Positions 34,112 through 43,201 are shown, counted from the stretch's first letter. The stretch is DNA of 64,000 bases from Parabacteroides sp. PH5-46 (GCF_029892785.1 NZ_JARXXA010000002.1:186001-250000); one strand, 5' to 3'. Numbers and translations: made by a program. The notes: a model not told the origin generated them from the letters alone.

Positions 34112-34126
34112 TGGCATGCGTTTTGT
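34112..34126 (+). promoter_or_regulatory. Sigma-54 promoter of the TolC-HlyD-permease operon
   Basis: TGGCAT-gcgtt-TTGT, close to TGGCAC-N5-TTGC (two mismatches; GG-N10-GT spacing kept). It predicts transcription from about 34138, directly at the TolC start codon, so the message would be leaderless or nearly so. Confidence 0.7.
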
Positions 34127-34138
34127 TTCAGTTATTGT

Positions 34139-35611
34139 ATGAAACGCATGGATATACGATTATTGGTATTGGCTCTTTGCTTTGCCGCTTTGCAGTTGCA
34201 GGCGCAGGATACGCTTCGGCTTACTTTGCGGGAGGCGATAGGGATGGCGCAGGAGCACTCTCCGGAGGCGATTGCGTCGCGGCATAGTTTTCGGGCTTCT
34301 TACTGGAACTGGCGATCGTTTAAGGCGAACCTGTTGCCGAGTCTGACTTTTACTTCCAATCCCTACCTGAACCGTTCGATCAGTACAGTTACCAATCCCG
34401 ATGGAACGGACAATTTTGTTCATCGGAACCAGCTTTCGGTGGATGGCGGATTGACAATTAACCAAAATATTCCCTTTACCGGAGGTAGCTTATATGTAAA
34501 TACGGCCTTGCAACGTCTGGATATGTTTGAGAATGATATTACTTCTTACAAGAGCTCTCCCATAGTTATAGGCTATGAGCAGAATCTGTTTGGCTATAAT
34601 ACGTTGAAATGGGACAAAAAGATAGAGCCGGTACGCTATGAGGAGGCGAAGAAAACACTCGTTGAGGCGCTTGAACTGGTGGCTGCCCGGACAACTTTGA
34701 AGTTTTTTCAACTGGCATCGGCACAAACAAACTGGGAGATCGCCCTCTTCAATCATGCCAATGCCGATACCCTTTACCAGTTTGCCCAAGGGAGATACAA
34801 CATCGGGACAATCACCGAAAATGAGATGCTGCAATTAGAGATTAACCTCCTGACAGAGCAGACCAATATGATGAATGCACGGATCGAAATGGACGATTAC
34901 ATCCAGGAGCTCCGGAGCTATCTGGGGATCAATGAAAATGTCTACCTCTTTGTTGATGTAGAAGAGGCTGTTCCCGCTTTTAGTGTCCCAATCGACCGGG
35001 CGCTGGTTTCGGCATACGAGAACAATCCGCAACTGGAAACCTTACAGCGGCGGAAGCTGGAAAGCGAAAGTGCCGTTGCCTTGGCAAAGGCGGAGAGGGG
35101 CTTCCGAGCCGATCTGTACGTGCAGTTTGGTCTGACGCAAAGCGATGAAAAGCTGAAAAAAAGCTATCGCGACCCGATGGATCAGCAGCAGGTGAGCATC
35201 GGTATCCGTATCCCGATAGTAGACTGGGGCGTAGGCAAAGGCAAGGTGCAAGTAGCTGTCAGCAACCGGGACAAGGTATATACGGAAGTAGCCCAGGAGC
35301 AAACCGACTTTGAGCTAAATGTGCTGAAATTGGTGAAACAGTTCAACTTACAGACCGACAAAGTACGTATCGCGAAGAAAACAGACCAGACAGCCAGGCG
35401 TCGTAATGAAGTAGCGCAACGCCTATACCTGCTGGGAAAGTCCGACATCCTCGATTTAAAGGCTTCTATCACAGAGAAAGACACGGCACGCAGAGCCTAC
35501 ATCACAGCCTTATACAATTACTGGAATCTGTATTACGGCGTGCGAAGCCTCACCGGATACGATTTTGAAAAGAATAAATCAATAACTGAAACAACATGGA
35601 TAAACCGATAA
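34139..35611 (+). CDS. TolC-family outer-membrane efflux protein
   Basis: 490 residues with a signal peptide (MDIRLLVLALCFAALQLQAQ; a start at Met4 is equally possible). Two repeats of the TolC helical/barrel fold are visible, with long amphipathic helices (for example residues around 150-240 and 340-450). It forms the outer-membrane channel of a tripartite exporter, joined to the HlyD-like adaptor whose gene overlaps its end by 16 bp. It is first in a sigma-54-controlled operon. Confidence 0.93.
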   Translation: MKRMDIRLLVLALCFAALQLQAQDTLRLTLREAIGMAQEHSPEAIASRHSFRASYWNWRSFKANLLPSLTFTSNPYLNRSISTVTNPDGTDNFVHRNQLSVDGGLTINQNIPFTGGSLYVNTALQRLDMFENDITSYKSSPIVIGYEQNLFGYNTLKWDKKIEPVRYEEAKKTLVEALELVAARTTLKFFQLASAQTNWEIALFNHANADTLYQFAQGRYNIGTITENEMLQLEINLLTEQTNMMNARIEMDDYIQELRSYLGINENVYLFVDVEEAVPAFSVPIDRALVSAYENNPQLETLQRRKLESESAVALAKAERGFRADLYVQFGLTQSDEKLKKSYRDPMDQQQVSIGIRIPIVDWGVGKGKVQVAVSNRDKVYTEVAQEQTDFELNVLKLVKQFNLQTDKVRIAKKTDQTARRRNEVAQRLYLLGKSDILDLKASITEKDTARRAYITALYNYWNLYYGVRSLTGYDFEKNKSITETTWINR

Positions 35612-36846
35612 AAAAGAAATCGGCTTATTATCGCTACCGGTATTATATCCTTGGCGGGATTGCCTTTGTGGCACTGCTTATTTATGTGGGGATGGTTGCT
35701 GCCGGAGGTTCTAAGTTGAGGGCAGATGCCGACAACCTGATCGTAGGCGAGGCAGTTGCCGGGAAGTTCCTTGAGTATGTAGACGTAGAGGGCGTAGTGC
35801 AACCCATTCTGACCATCAAGATCAACACCCGCGAAACAGGCAGCGTAGAACGGATTATTGCCGAAGAAGGAGCCATGCTTGAAAAGGGGGATACCATCCT
35901 TACATTGACCAATCCAGACTTAGTCCGCATCATTGACGATCAGCGCGACGAATGGGAAAAGCAACTCATCTCCTTTAAAGAAAAAGAGATAGAAATGGAG
36001 CAGAAAAGCATCAACCTACAGCAACAGGCCCTGCAGACAAGCTATGAGCTGGATCGCCTGAAAAAGAGTTTTGCCCTGGATGAGGAAGAGTTTAATATGG
36101 GCGTAAAAAGCAAAGCTCAACTGGATTTGCAACGCGATGAATTCGACTATAAAACGCAAAGTACTGCTTTGCAACTGGAAGGCCTACGGCATGATAGCGC
36201 CGTTACAGTCTTGCGCAAAGAACTGAAGAAAAACGACCTGGAGCGTGAGCAGAAGAAATACCTCCGGGCGCTCGACCGGATGGAGCAACTAATCATCCGC
36301 GCCCCGATCTCCGGGCAACTTAGTTTTGTAAAGGTAACCCCCGGCCAGCAGGTGCAGAGCGCCGAGAGTATTGCCGAGATTAAAGTGCTCGACCAGTTTA
36401 AGATACACGCCTCCCTGAGCGAGTATTACATCGACCGCATCACCACCGGACTTCCGGCTACTGTCAGTTGGCAAGGCAGCAAGTATCCGCTGCGGATCAC
36501 GAAAGTAGTCCCCGAAGTAAAAGACCGTAGCTTTGATGTAGACCTTGTTTTCACCGAGGCTTTGCCGGAGCATATCCGTATCGGGAAGAGCTTTCGTGTG
36601 CAGGTAGAACTGGGTCAGCCGGAAGACGCCTTGGTTATTCCCCGGGGAGATTTCTTTCAATCCACCGGAGGCCAATGGATATACAAACTGAACAAGGAAG
36701 GTACGAAAGCCGTACGAACCCCCATCAGTATCGGACGGCAAAATCCCCAACAATACGAAATCACCAACGGATTACAGCCCAGCGACAAAGTAATTGTCAC
36801 CGGATATGCTACCTTTGGAGATGCCCAGGAGTTAATTCTGAAATAA
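35596..36846 (+). CDS. HlyD/MacA-type periplasmic adaptor
   Basis: 416 residues: short basic cytoplasmic start (MDKPIKKKSAYYRYRY), one membrane helix (about 17-37), a lipoyl half-motif, a long coiled coil (about 110-235, rich in Glu, Lys, Gln and Leu), the second lipoyl half (IIRAPISGQLSFVKVTPGQQV) and beta-barrel and membrane-proximal domains. It bridges the inner-membrane permease and TolC. It overlaps TolC and precedes the permease by 26 bp. Confidence 0.93.
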   Translation: MDKPIKKKSAYYRYRYYILGGIAFVALLIYVGMVAAGGSKLRADADNLIVGEAVAGKFLEYVDVEGVVQPILTIKINTRETGSVERIIAEEGAMLEKGDTILTLTNPDLVRIIDDQRDEWEKQLISFKEKEIEMEQKSINLQQQALQTSYELDRLKKSFALDEEEFNMGVKSKAQLDLQRDEFDYKTQSTALQLEGLRHDSAVTVLRKELKKNDLEREQKKYLRALDRMEQLIIRAPISGQLSFVKVTPGQQVQSAESIAEIKVLDQFKIHASLSEYYIDRITTGLPATVSWQGSKYPLRITKVVPEVKDRSFDVDLVFTEALPEHIRIGKSFRVQVELGQPEDALVIPRGDFFQSTGGQWIYKLNKEGTKAVRTPISIGRQNPQQYEITNGLQPSDKVIVTGYATFGDAQELILK

Positions 36847-36872
36847 ACAAAACGTATTTGATAGTAAAAATC

Positions 36873-39248
36873 ATGAAAGTCATTCAATTAGGGATACGCT
36901 CTTTGTTACGTTTTCGGTTGTATACAACTGTAAACATCCTTGGCCTGGCGCTTGCTTTGGCTTGTTTTATTCTTATTTTCAGGTATGTATATAGCGAGTA
37001 TTCTACCGACCATTATATAAAGGATATCGGCAGAGTTTGTTTTCTTACATACGAGGAAGAGCAGACGCATAATGTGCGCATCACTGGTAGTGGAAAGACT
37101 GCCGGATGGATGTCTCCCAATCCGTTGGAAGACAAAGATGTGGAGATGATGTCTGTCTTTTATCCGTTTGACGGGCAGATTATGGTGAATGAACAGTCGT
37201 ATTCTGCTGCATCTTTTGCTGCTGATACGAACTTCTTTAAGTTGCTGACTCTTCCTATCCTGAAAACCAATGGTAGCCCCCTGTTGGCTCGTCCGGACGA
37301 AGTGATCGTTTCGGAAGAATTGGCGGATAAATTGTTTGCCAAGGCAGACCCTATCGGGCAAACAATCGTTTCTTCCAAAGGTGATCTGTTGACGGTTACA
37401 GGTGTTTTTGGAAAGCCACGAACAAAGATCTCGTTTTCTTTTGACATGGTAGAAAGTTCGCATGAAGAGGATGATAAATTGGTTGGCTCTTATCATCTTG
37501 TATTACTCAGAAAGGGATGTGATGTGAAAGCGCTGAATGCCCGCTATGATCAATTCAAGAAAATAGGAGAGGAGGATCGTTACAAGGTTCAGTTCTTTCC
37601 ATTAAAGAAGCTCTATTTTGACAATCAGCTCATTACCTTTTTACCGAAAAAAGTAACGGGAAATATTACTTATTTGCTCTTACTCTTTGGTGTTGCTTTG
37701 TTAATCTTGTTTATCGGGCTTTTCAACTTTGTCAATATATATACTGTCTTGATGCTGAAGCGGGCGCGTGAATTTGGCATGAAAAAAGTATTTGGGGCCA
37801 ACAAGAGGCAGTTGGCTATGCAGTTGTATGCCGAAAATATAGTTATGACGGGTATAGCCCTTTTCATCGCATGGGTCTTAGTAGAGTTGGGCTCCCTTCT
37901 TTTCCATGCCTATATTGGGCTTCCGACGCGTAGTAGCTTTTCTTTTAACATACTGCTGTCTGTCGGTATTCTTTTTATCCTACCGTTGGTTACATCGCTC
38001 TATCCCTATATCCGGTATATGTATGCTAGTCCGATTACATCGATACGCTCGGTGAACAGGGCAGGGGCTTCTGTTGTCTCCCGCAGCTTGTTTTTATGTT
38101 GCCAATATACCATTACGATAGCTTTAATCATTTCTTCACTGTTCTTTATTCGACAGCTGAATTTTATGATGAATATGGATTTAGGCTATGAAACAGAGAA
38201 TATAATCAAGATACCTCCGCTTCGATCTCCGAACAGTAATTCGATGGATGCCTGGAATGAATACTTTAGGAAAATGGAGTATGTGGAGAAAGCGCTGAAA
38301 GAATCTCCATTAGTTCTTGATTATGCCTTTGCCAATACCCCTTCCAATATCAATTCTACTCCGTATTCTGTATATGTTCCGGGGAAAGAACGTATGAATA
38401 TTTCGGCAGACGTAAGTAGCGGAAGCCAGTTCCGTATCTTAGGCTTCAAACCTAAAGTAGGTCGTATTTGGGACGATTCGATCGATAGTTTTGAGGATTT
38501 TAATGTTATTATCAACGAATCGGCAAAAGCCGTATTAGGAATAACGGATATAGATAAGGCAACTGTTATTTCCGATGGCTTTTTCGTCTGGTATAGCGGT
38601 ATTGACAAGGATCGCCGTCCGGAATACCGTGTTATAGGGGTAATAGAAGACTTCAATACCGGGCATCTTTCCAAAGCCGTTCCTCCTCTTATTTTTTATT
38701 ATTACAAACACTCTCAGGCCTCCTTGTTGGTGAAAATCATACCAGACAAGAAGCAGGAAACGATCAGCTGGCTCCGGCAAGTGTATGGGGAGATAAGCGG
38801 TGATACGTTCAGCTATCAATTCCTGGAAGACGAAGTGAAAGCGCTGTATGATTCGGATCGGATGCTGACTCATATCCTGACGTTCTTTTCCATCATTGCT
38901 ATCCTGATTTCATCGATGGGATTGTTTAGCTTGTCACTGTTTGACATCCAGCAACGCTATCACGAGATTGCCATAAGAAAGGTGAACGGAGCCTCTTCGG
39001 GAGCTATCCTGCTCTTGTTATTACGGAAATATTACCTCTTGCTGGGACTTGCTTTCCTGATCGCTGCGCCTATCTCCTGGCTGGCCATCACCAAGTACCT
39101 GGAAGGCTTTGCCCATAAGGCCTCCATTGCCTGGTGGCTCTTTGTCGTAGCCTTTATCGTTACAGCCGCTATATCCTTACTCACACTCATCATTCAAATA
39201 ACAAAAGCCGCCAATACCGACCCTTCCAAGGTAATCCGGGCGGAATAA
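36873..39248 (+). CDS. MacB/FtsX-type ABC transporter permease, second copy
   Basis: 791 residues from the ATG at 36873, where MKVIQLGIRSLLRFR gives the usual N-terminus; reading from 36675 would overlap the adaptor gene by 170 bp with atypical sequence. Four-helix FtsX-like halves with motifs REFGMKKVFGANKRQ and RYHEIAIRKVNGASS. No ATPase gene is in this operon; the divergent ATPase at 30510, under the same kind of sigma-54 control, is the likely energy partner. Confidence 0.9.
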   Translation: MKVIQLGIRSLLRFRLYTTVNILGLALALACFILIFRYVYSEYSTDHYIKDIGRVCFLTYEEEQTHNVRITGSGKTAGWMSPNPLEDKDVEMMSVFYPFDGQIMVNEQSYSAASFAADTNFFKLLTLPILKTNGSPLLARPDEVIVSEELADKLFAKADPIGQTIVSSKGDLLTVTGVFGKPRTKISFSFDMVESSHEEDDKLVGSYHLVLLRKGCDVKALNARYDQFKKIGEEDRYKVQFFPLKKLYFDNQLITFLPKKVTGNITYLLLLFGVALLILFIGLFNFVNIYTVLMLKRAREFGMKKVFGANKRQLAMQLYAENIVMTGIALFIAWVLVELGSLLFHAYIGLPTRSSFSFNILLSVGILFILPLVTSLYPYIRYMYASPITSIRSVNRAGASVVSRSLFLCCQYTITIALIISSLFFIRQLNFMMNMDLGYETENIIKIPPLRSPNSNSMDAWNEYFRKMEYVEKALKESPLVLDYAFANTPSNINSTPYSVYVPGKERMNISADVSSGSQFRILGFKPKVGRIWDDSIDSFEDFNVIINESAKAVLGITDIDKATVISDGFFVWYSGIDKDRRPEYRVIGVIEDFNTGHLSKAVPPLIFYYYKHSQASLLVKIIPDKKQETISWLRQVYGEISGDTFSYQFLEDEVKALYDSDRMLTHILTFFSIIAILISSMGLFSLSLFDIQQRYHEIAIRKVNGASSGAILLLLLRKYYLLLGLAFLIAAPISWLAITKYLEGFAHKASIAWWLFVVAFIVTAAISLLTLIIQITKAANTDPSKVIRAE

Positions 39249-39265
39249 AAACAGGAGATTGTAAT

Positions 39266-39391
39266 ATGAGCTTTATCCCAGATACGCCGTTGGCGTTTGC
39301 TGCTGTGCTAATGCTTGTTTGTCTTCATATCCAGCTGTTTGCGGGTGAGTTTCGCTATTTTTCATGGGGTGAAACTAAAAGTTTCACCTAG
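39266..39391 (+). CDS. Possible small membrane protein ending inside the array
   Basis: 41 codons, MSFIPDTPLAFAAVLMLVCL and onward, with one hydrophobic helix (about 9-26) and a good ribosome-binding site (AGGAG, 8 bases before ATG). It follows the permease by 17 bp. Its last codons and its stop (TAG at 39389-39391) lie in dyad array copy C. It may be a real small membrane partner of the exporter or a chance frame; no family is recognised. Confidence 0.35.
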   Translation: MSFIPDTPLAFAAVLMLVCLHIQLFAGEFRYFSWGETKSFT

Positions 39392-39464
39392 GTGAGAATC
39401 TTTTCTCATGGCGTTGAGAAAAAATTCTCATGCGGGTGAGAAAAAATTCTCATCGGGATGAAAT
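39381..39464. repeat. 84-bp four-dyad array, copy C (TTCTCA/TGAGAA arms)
   Basis: Half-arm GTTTCA, N6 centres cctagg, tggcgt, tgcggg and tcggga, three TGAGAA-N4-TTCTCA links (TCTT, AAAA, AAAA), half-arm TGAAAT. A fifth, off-register dyad (TTTTCA-N5-TGAAAC, 39359-39375) precedes it and makes an 8-bp inverted repeat GGTGAAAC/GTTTCACC. It lies after the export operon and before a codirectional gene. Confidence 0.92.
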
Positions 39465-39556
39465 TTTTGTTCTTTGGATAAAAATGAGTGAAACTTACGC
39501 GAAAAAGGAAGCACACTTTGTTTTTGATAAATAATGAATATTTTGAATATAAAGTG

Positions 39557-39564
39557 TACCTTTG
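39557..39564 (+). promoter_or_regulatory. -7 promoter element for the GHL10 lipoprotein gene
   Basis: TACCTTTG matches TAnnTTTG and predicts a leader of about 22 nt before the ATG at 39593. No convincing -33 box. It supports the 39593 start over the upstream ATG at 39488. Confidence 0.5.
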
Positions 39565-39592
39565 TGATAGCAAAACGGATACAAGCGTACTT

Positions 39593-41098
39593 ATGCGTGG
39601 AAGATATATATACTTCTTATTGTTCATTGTATTTTGTCTGTTGACAGGATGCGCTACTTCGCGCCAGCGATTAAAAGATAAAGACAGGATACCCAAACGA
39701 GAATTTCGAGGCGCTTGGATACAGACGGTTTTTCAAGGTGAATACAAGGATATGAGCCCCTCTCAGATGAAGACCGACTTCGTTCGTAAGCTCGATTTTC
39801 TGCAGGATTGTGGGATCAATGCGATTGTATTTCAGGTAAGGCCCGAGGCGGATGCCTTCTATCTGTCGGAGCTGGAACCCTGGAGCCGTTTTTATACCGG
39901 AACACAAGGGCTGGCGCCGGAAGGTAACTTCGACCTGATGGCTTTTCTGATCGCCGAATGCCACAAACGCAATATGGAATTCCATGCCTGGCTGAACCCT
40001 TACCGGGCAGCTGCTTCGGCTACTCTTGAATTTGCCGAGTCGCATATTGTAAACACCTATCCGGGACGTTTTGTCAGATATAATAATCAGATACTTTTTG
40101 ATCCCGGCCAGCCGCAGAATAGGCACTTTATCTGCGATGTGGTGAAGGATATCGTCAGCCGTTACGATGTGGATGCCATCCACATGGACGATTATTTCTA
40201 TCCCTATCCGGCAGCAGGTGTTCCTTTTCCCGACGATAAGAGTTTTGAGCGCTACGGCAAGTCTAAAGGCTATACCGAAGCAACGCGTGGCGACTGGCGG
40301 CGCGAGAATGTAAATACCCTGATAAAAGAACTCAAGCAAACGATACAGGCTGCAAAGCCTTGGGTGCGTTTCGGTATCAGCCCCTTTGGCATTTATCGTA
40401 ACAAGAAAAGCACACCTGATGGCTCAGGCAGCGAAACCAGCGGGCTTCAAAATTATGACGATTTATATGCCGATGTGCTCTGTTGGGTAGAGCAAGGCTG
40501 GATAGACTATAACATCCCCCAGCTTTACTGGGAGATCGGACATGCTTCGGCCGACTATGTGCCGCTTATCAAGTGGTGGGACGCGCATGCCGGGGATGCT
40601 CATTTATATATCGGGCAGGATGTTGCCCGTACGATGAAATCGGATCATTTAGCCCAAAAGATGGAATATGCCCGTACGTATCCGCATGTAGGGGGAAATT
40701 GCTTTTGGCCTGCCAATGAGATCTTGTGGAACAACAAAGGCGTAGCCGACAGTCTGAAGCAACACTATCATCGCTATCCGGCTCTGATCCCGGCCTATAC
40801 GAATATGTATGACCGGAGTCCGGAAATGGTTAAAAACCTGAAGGTAGAAAAGCAAGCAAACGGGATCATGCTAAACTGGAATGCTGCTTCAACTTCTCAT
40901 TATTATGTAGTATATTACTTTGCGAAGGGCGAAAAGGTGGATTTGAATAATCCGAAATGTATCTTCGAGATTACTCAGGATGCGGCTTGTTTCCTGCCTT
41001 ACCGGAACAAGGGTAAAGATAGCTTTCGTGTGGTTGTAACGGCTGTAGACCGCTACCATAACGAGAGTAAAGGCGAAAGAATTAAACTGAAACTATAA
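39593..41098 (+). CDS. Glycosyl-hydrolase-like 10 (GHL10/DUF187) lipoprotein
   Basis: 501 residues from the ATG at 39593, where MRGRYIYFLLFIVFCLLTGC gives a lipoprotein signal with Cys20. The GHL10 TIM barrel starts with REFRGAWIQTVFQGEY and contains FHAWLNPYRA, IHMDDYFYPYPA (acidic pair), RFGISPFGIYRNK and IPQLYWEIG. A fibronectin-like domain follows (about 415-500). Family members act on cell-wall or surface glycans, but few have been tested. The AraC gene starts 1 bp after the stop, so the two may be co-transcribed. Confidence 0.9.
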   Translation: MRGRYIYFLLFIVFCLLTGCATSRQRLKDKDRIPKREFRGAWIQTVFQGEYKDMSPSQMKTDFVRKLDFLQDCGINAIVFQVRPEADAFYLSELEPWSRFYTGTQGLAPEGNFDLMAFLIAECHKRNMEFHAWLNPYRAAASATLEFAESHIVNTYPGRFVRYNNQILFDPGQPQNRHFICDVVKDIVSRYDVDAIHMDDYFYPYPAAGVPFPDDKSFERYGKSKGYTEATRGDWRRENVNTLIKELKQTIQAAKPWVRFGISPFGIYRNKKSTPDGSGSETSGLQNYDDLYADVLCWVEQGWIDYNIPQLYWEIGHASADYVPLIKWWDAHAGDAHLYIGQDVARTMKSDHLAQKMEYARTYPHVGGNCFWPANEILWNNKGVADSLKQHYHRYPALIPAYTNMYDRSPEMVKNLKVEKQANGIMLNWNAASTSHYYVVYYFAKGEKVDLNNPKCIFEITQDAACFLPYRNKGKDSFRVVVTAVDRYHNESKGERIKLKL

Positions 41099-41099
41099 T

Positions 41100-41951
41100 A
41101 TGTTCGAAGAAAGATGCAATAAATATACCGATTGTGCTTCCTGCGGACAGTTCAGGAAGGGCATTTTCAAGTTTCGCAGTTTTCCCCGTGGCATATTCCT
41201 TCCCAAGGAAAGATGCTCGCAGAATATCATGTATTTTATATTGAAGGGAGAGGTATGGGTGAATAGCAATGAGCATCCCGATACGATCCTGAGAGAAGGA
41301 CAATTTATTCTTCAGCCGGTTGGTTCGTCTGTGGAATTCAGGATACATACTCCGGTAGAATCGGTGTTATATTTGTTCGACAGGCTGCAGAATGTCTGTG
41401 ATTCCCGTTTTCAGGCGGGGCTGAGTTTTGTGGAAGGAGTAACTCCTGCCTCTTCTGTTATGAAGACTTGTGCTTTTTTGCGTCATTACCTGGAAGGTAT
41501 GAAATTGCTGCTCAATGATGATTTGCTTTGTGCCGGCTTGATACAAGCAAAACAAACCGAGTTGTTCTATTTGCTGAACAGTTATTATACGATAAAGGAT
41601 TTGTCGGCTTTTTATTCTCCTATTTACAGCCACGGAAGAAGCTTCCATTATTTTGTTATGAACAACTACCAGCAGGCCAAGGATGTTGAGGCTTTTGCCC
41701 AGTTAGGTGGCTACACCGTCCCTACCTTCAGGAGGCTGTTTAAAGAAACATTTGATGAGCCTGTGTATCAATGGATGCTCAAGCAAAAGAAGCTGGATAT
41801 CTTTAATGATATAACTACAACAGACATGTCGATAACCGACATTAGTACTAAACACGGTTTTGAATCTTTAGCGAACTTCTCGCATTTCTGTCGATCCAAT
41901 TTCGGGAAATCCCCCCGGGCGCTCCGCGCGGATAATGTTACTACTTTCTGA
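41100..41951 (+). CDS. AraC-family transcriptional regulator
   Basis: 283 residues: N-terminal half with a cupin-like ligand domain (ILKGEVWVNSNEH; REGQFILQPVG) and an N-terminal Cys cluster (CNKYTDCASC), C-terminal AraC DNA-binding domain (AQLGGYTVPTFRRLFKETF; ISTKHGFESLANFSHFCRSN). Its 3' end overlaps the convergent DUF3868 gene by 11 bp. Regulators of this size often sit beside DUF3575/DUF3868 fimbrial genes in Bacteroidales, so these are likely targets. Confidence 0.9.
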   Translation: MFEERCNKYTDCASCGQFRKGIFKFRSFPRGIFLPKERCSQNIMYFILKGEVWVNSNEHPDTILREGQFILQPVGSSVEFRIHTPVESVLYLFDRLQNVCDSRFQAGLSFVEGVTPASSVMKTCAFLRHYLEGMKLLLNDDLLCAGLIQAKQTELFYLLNSYYTIKDLSAFYSPIYSHGRSFHYFVMNNYQQAKDVEAFAQLGGYTVPTFRRLFKETFDEPVYQWMLKQKKLDIFNDITTTDMSITDISTKHGFESLANFSHFCRSNFGKSPRALRADNVTTF

Positions 41952-42639
41952 TTTGTTGGGAAGGATACTCTCCTTGTCTGTATCTGAGAGTAGGTAATTG
42001 CTCCTGTTGCTGTTGTTTTGTCTGAGGTTGTTGAACCTGGCTGTTCTGAGTCGGTTGCGTTTTGTTTACAATCGGCTTGTCCTGTGTTTGCTCCGGGGCA
42101 ACTGTATTTGTACGAGTTGCTGTCCGGCGGGGGCTATTTGCATTAGTGATACGCAAAGACTTCTCCAATACATCGGTAAAGGAATCTTTTACGTTGTTGT
42201 TGTAATCAAGCACTTCTCCGATCAACAGGAGCTGACAGTTGTTCATCCAGGAACGGTAGGCAAATGCATCTTTATAAGGCAGGAACTGAATCAGGTCTTC
42301 GTCGTTTTTAAGGACGGCATACGCATCGCCTTTGGCAGCTTCCAGTCCGTACAGATTAACGGCCCGTTCAAACATTTTCCGTTTGTTTGCCCCGTTGATA
42401 ATTACTGCCGGCAGGTACTCGATATTATTCCCTTTTTTCAAGGCCAGAGTAAGCGATAAACTTTCACGTTTCCCTATATATACGTGATTAATCCTGATAT
42501 CCATATCAAGATTTAATGTTTGCCCTTTCAGGTTTGCGGCATTTAATTTTACCGTTACGGTTCCGGCTTCCTGGGCTTGTACAAGCGGAGAAAAGCCAAG
42601 TATTATAATGCCTATGATGATAGTAAATATAGATTTCAT
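41941..42639 (-). CDS. DUF3868-type exported protein
   Basis: 232 residues with a signal peptide (MKSIFTIIIGIIILGFSPLVQAQ). The N-terminal half has the DUF3868 look (NINHVYIGKRESL-like: IRINHVYIGKRESLSLTLAL; PAVIINGANKRKMFERA). The C-terminal 60 residues are low-complexity, rich in Gln, Thr and Pro. In Bacteroidales such proteins accompany DUF3575 proteins at the head of fimbrial operons. It follows the DUF3575 gene by 4 bp. No fimbrillin gene follows here. Confidence 0.75.
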   Translation of the reverse strand: MKSIFTIIIGIIILGFSPLVQAQEAGTVTVKLNAANLKGQTLNLDMDIRINHVYIGKRESLSLTLALKKGNNIEYLPAVIINGANKRKMFERAVNLYGLEAAKGDAYAVLKNDEDLIQFLPYKDAFAYRSWMNNCQLLLIGEVLDYNNNVKDSFTDVLEKSLRITNANSPRRTATRTNTVAPEQTQDKPIVNKTQPTQNSQVQQPQTKQQQQEQLPTLRYRQGEYPSQQIRK

Positions 42640-42643
42640 AGTT

Positions 42644-43201
42644 TTATTTTATAATGTAAATGATACTGATGCCGAGTTTTGTCGGTCCAAAGTAACTTTT
42701 GGTAAAACGTCCTTCCAATTGCTGGCTTTTGATGAGCGTTTTATCATATTCAAAATTCAAATAACCAATCCCGGCTGTAAATTCAATGTTTACACGGGGG
42801 GTAACATACAGGGAGTATCCATACGATACACCTCCTCCGTAGGCTGTACCTACGTATTGATATTTTCGTTTAAAATCGGCAAGAGAAAAATCCAGTCGTG
42901 AGATATCATAGTCTGCATACATTGCATGTACGCCAAAAAAATGTCCGTTAAAACTTTCGAATAACCAATAGCGAGCTTCCGGTTGTATCATCCAGTGTTT
43001 CCAGGATTTATCACCTACATCCCAGCCATTATAGTTTCCGGATAAATCAACAGAGATTCTTTTATTAATAGCATATTCAGCTCCGATATTTATCGATGCA
43101 GTTGCGTCATATACAAGGTTGCTTTTTATAGCTATTTGTTGTGCATTTATTGCGGAAATTATGCATACGCCAAACAGGAGGCTCAACCATATTTTGTTCA
43201 T
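42644..43201 (-). CDS. DUF3575 outer-membrane protein
   Basis: 185 residues with a signal peptide (MNKIWLSLLFGVCIISAINAQ). The DUF3575 pattern is clear: IKSNLVYDATASINIGAEYA, WKHWMIQPEARYWLFESFNG, FFGVHAMYADYD and a C-terminal Tyr/Ile-rich strand. It is predicted to be an outer-membrane barrel linked to Mfa-type fimbriae. First gene of a two-gene operon with a minus-strand -7 box at 43236. Confidence 0.88.
   Translation of the reverse strand: MNKIWLSLLFGVCIISAINAQQIAIKSNLVYDATASINIGAEYAINKRISVDLSGNYNGWDVGDKSWKHWMIQPEARYWLFESFNGHFFGVHAMYADYDISRLDFSLADFKRKYQYVGTAYGGGVSYGYSLYVTPRVNIEFTAGIGYLNFEYDKTLIKSQQLEGRFTKSYFGPTKLGISIIYIIK

Noticed and set aside
36675-36872. N-terminal extension of the second ABC permease
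   Set aside because: It overlaps the adaptor gene in another frame and has no membrane or signal features; the permease family begins at the ATG 36873.
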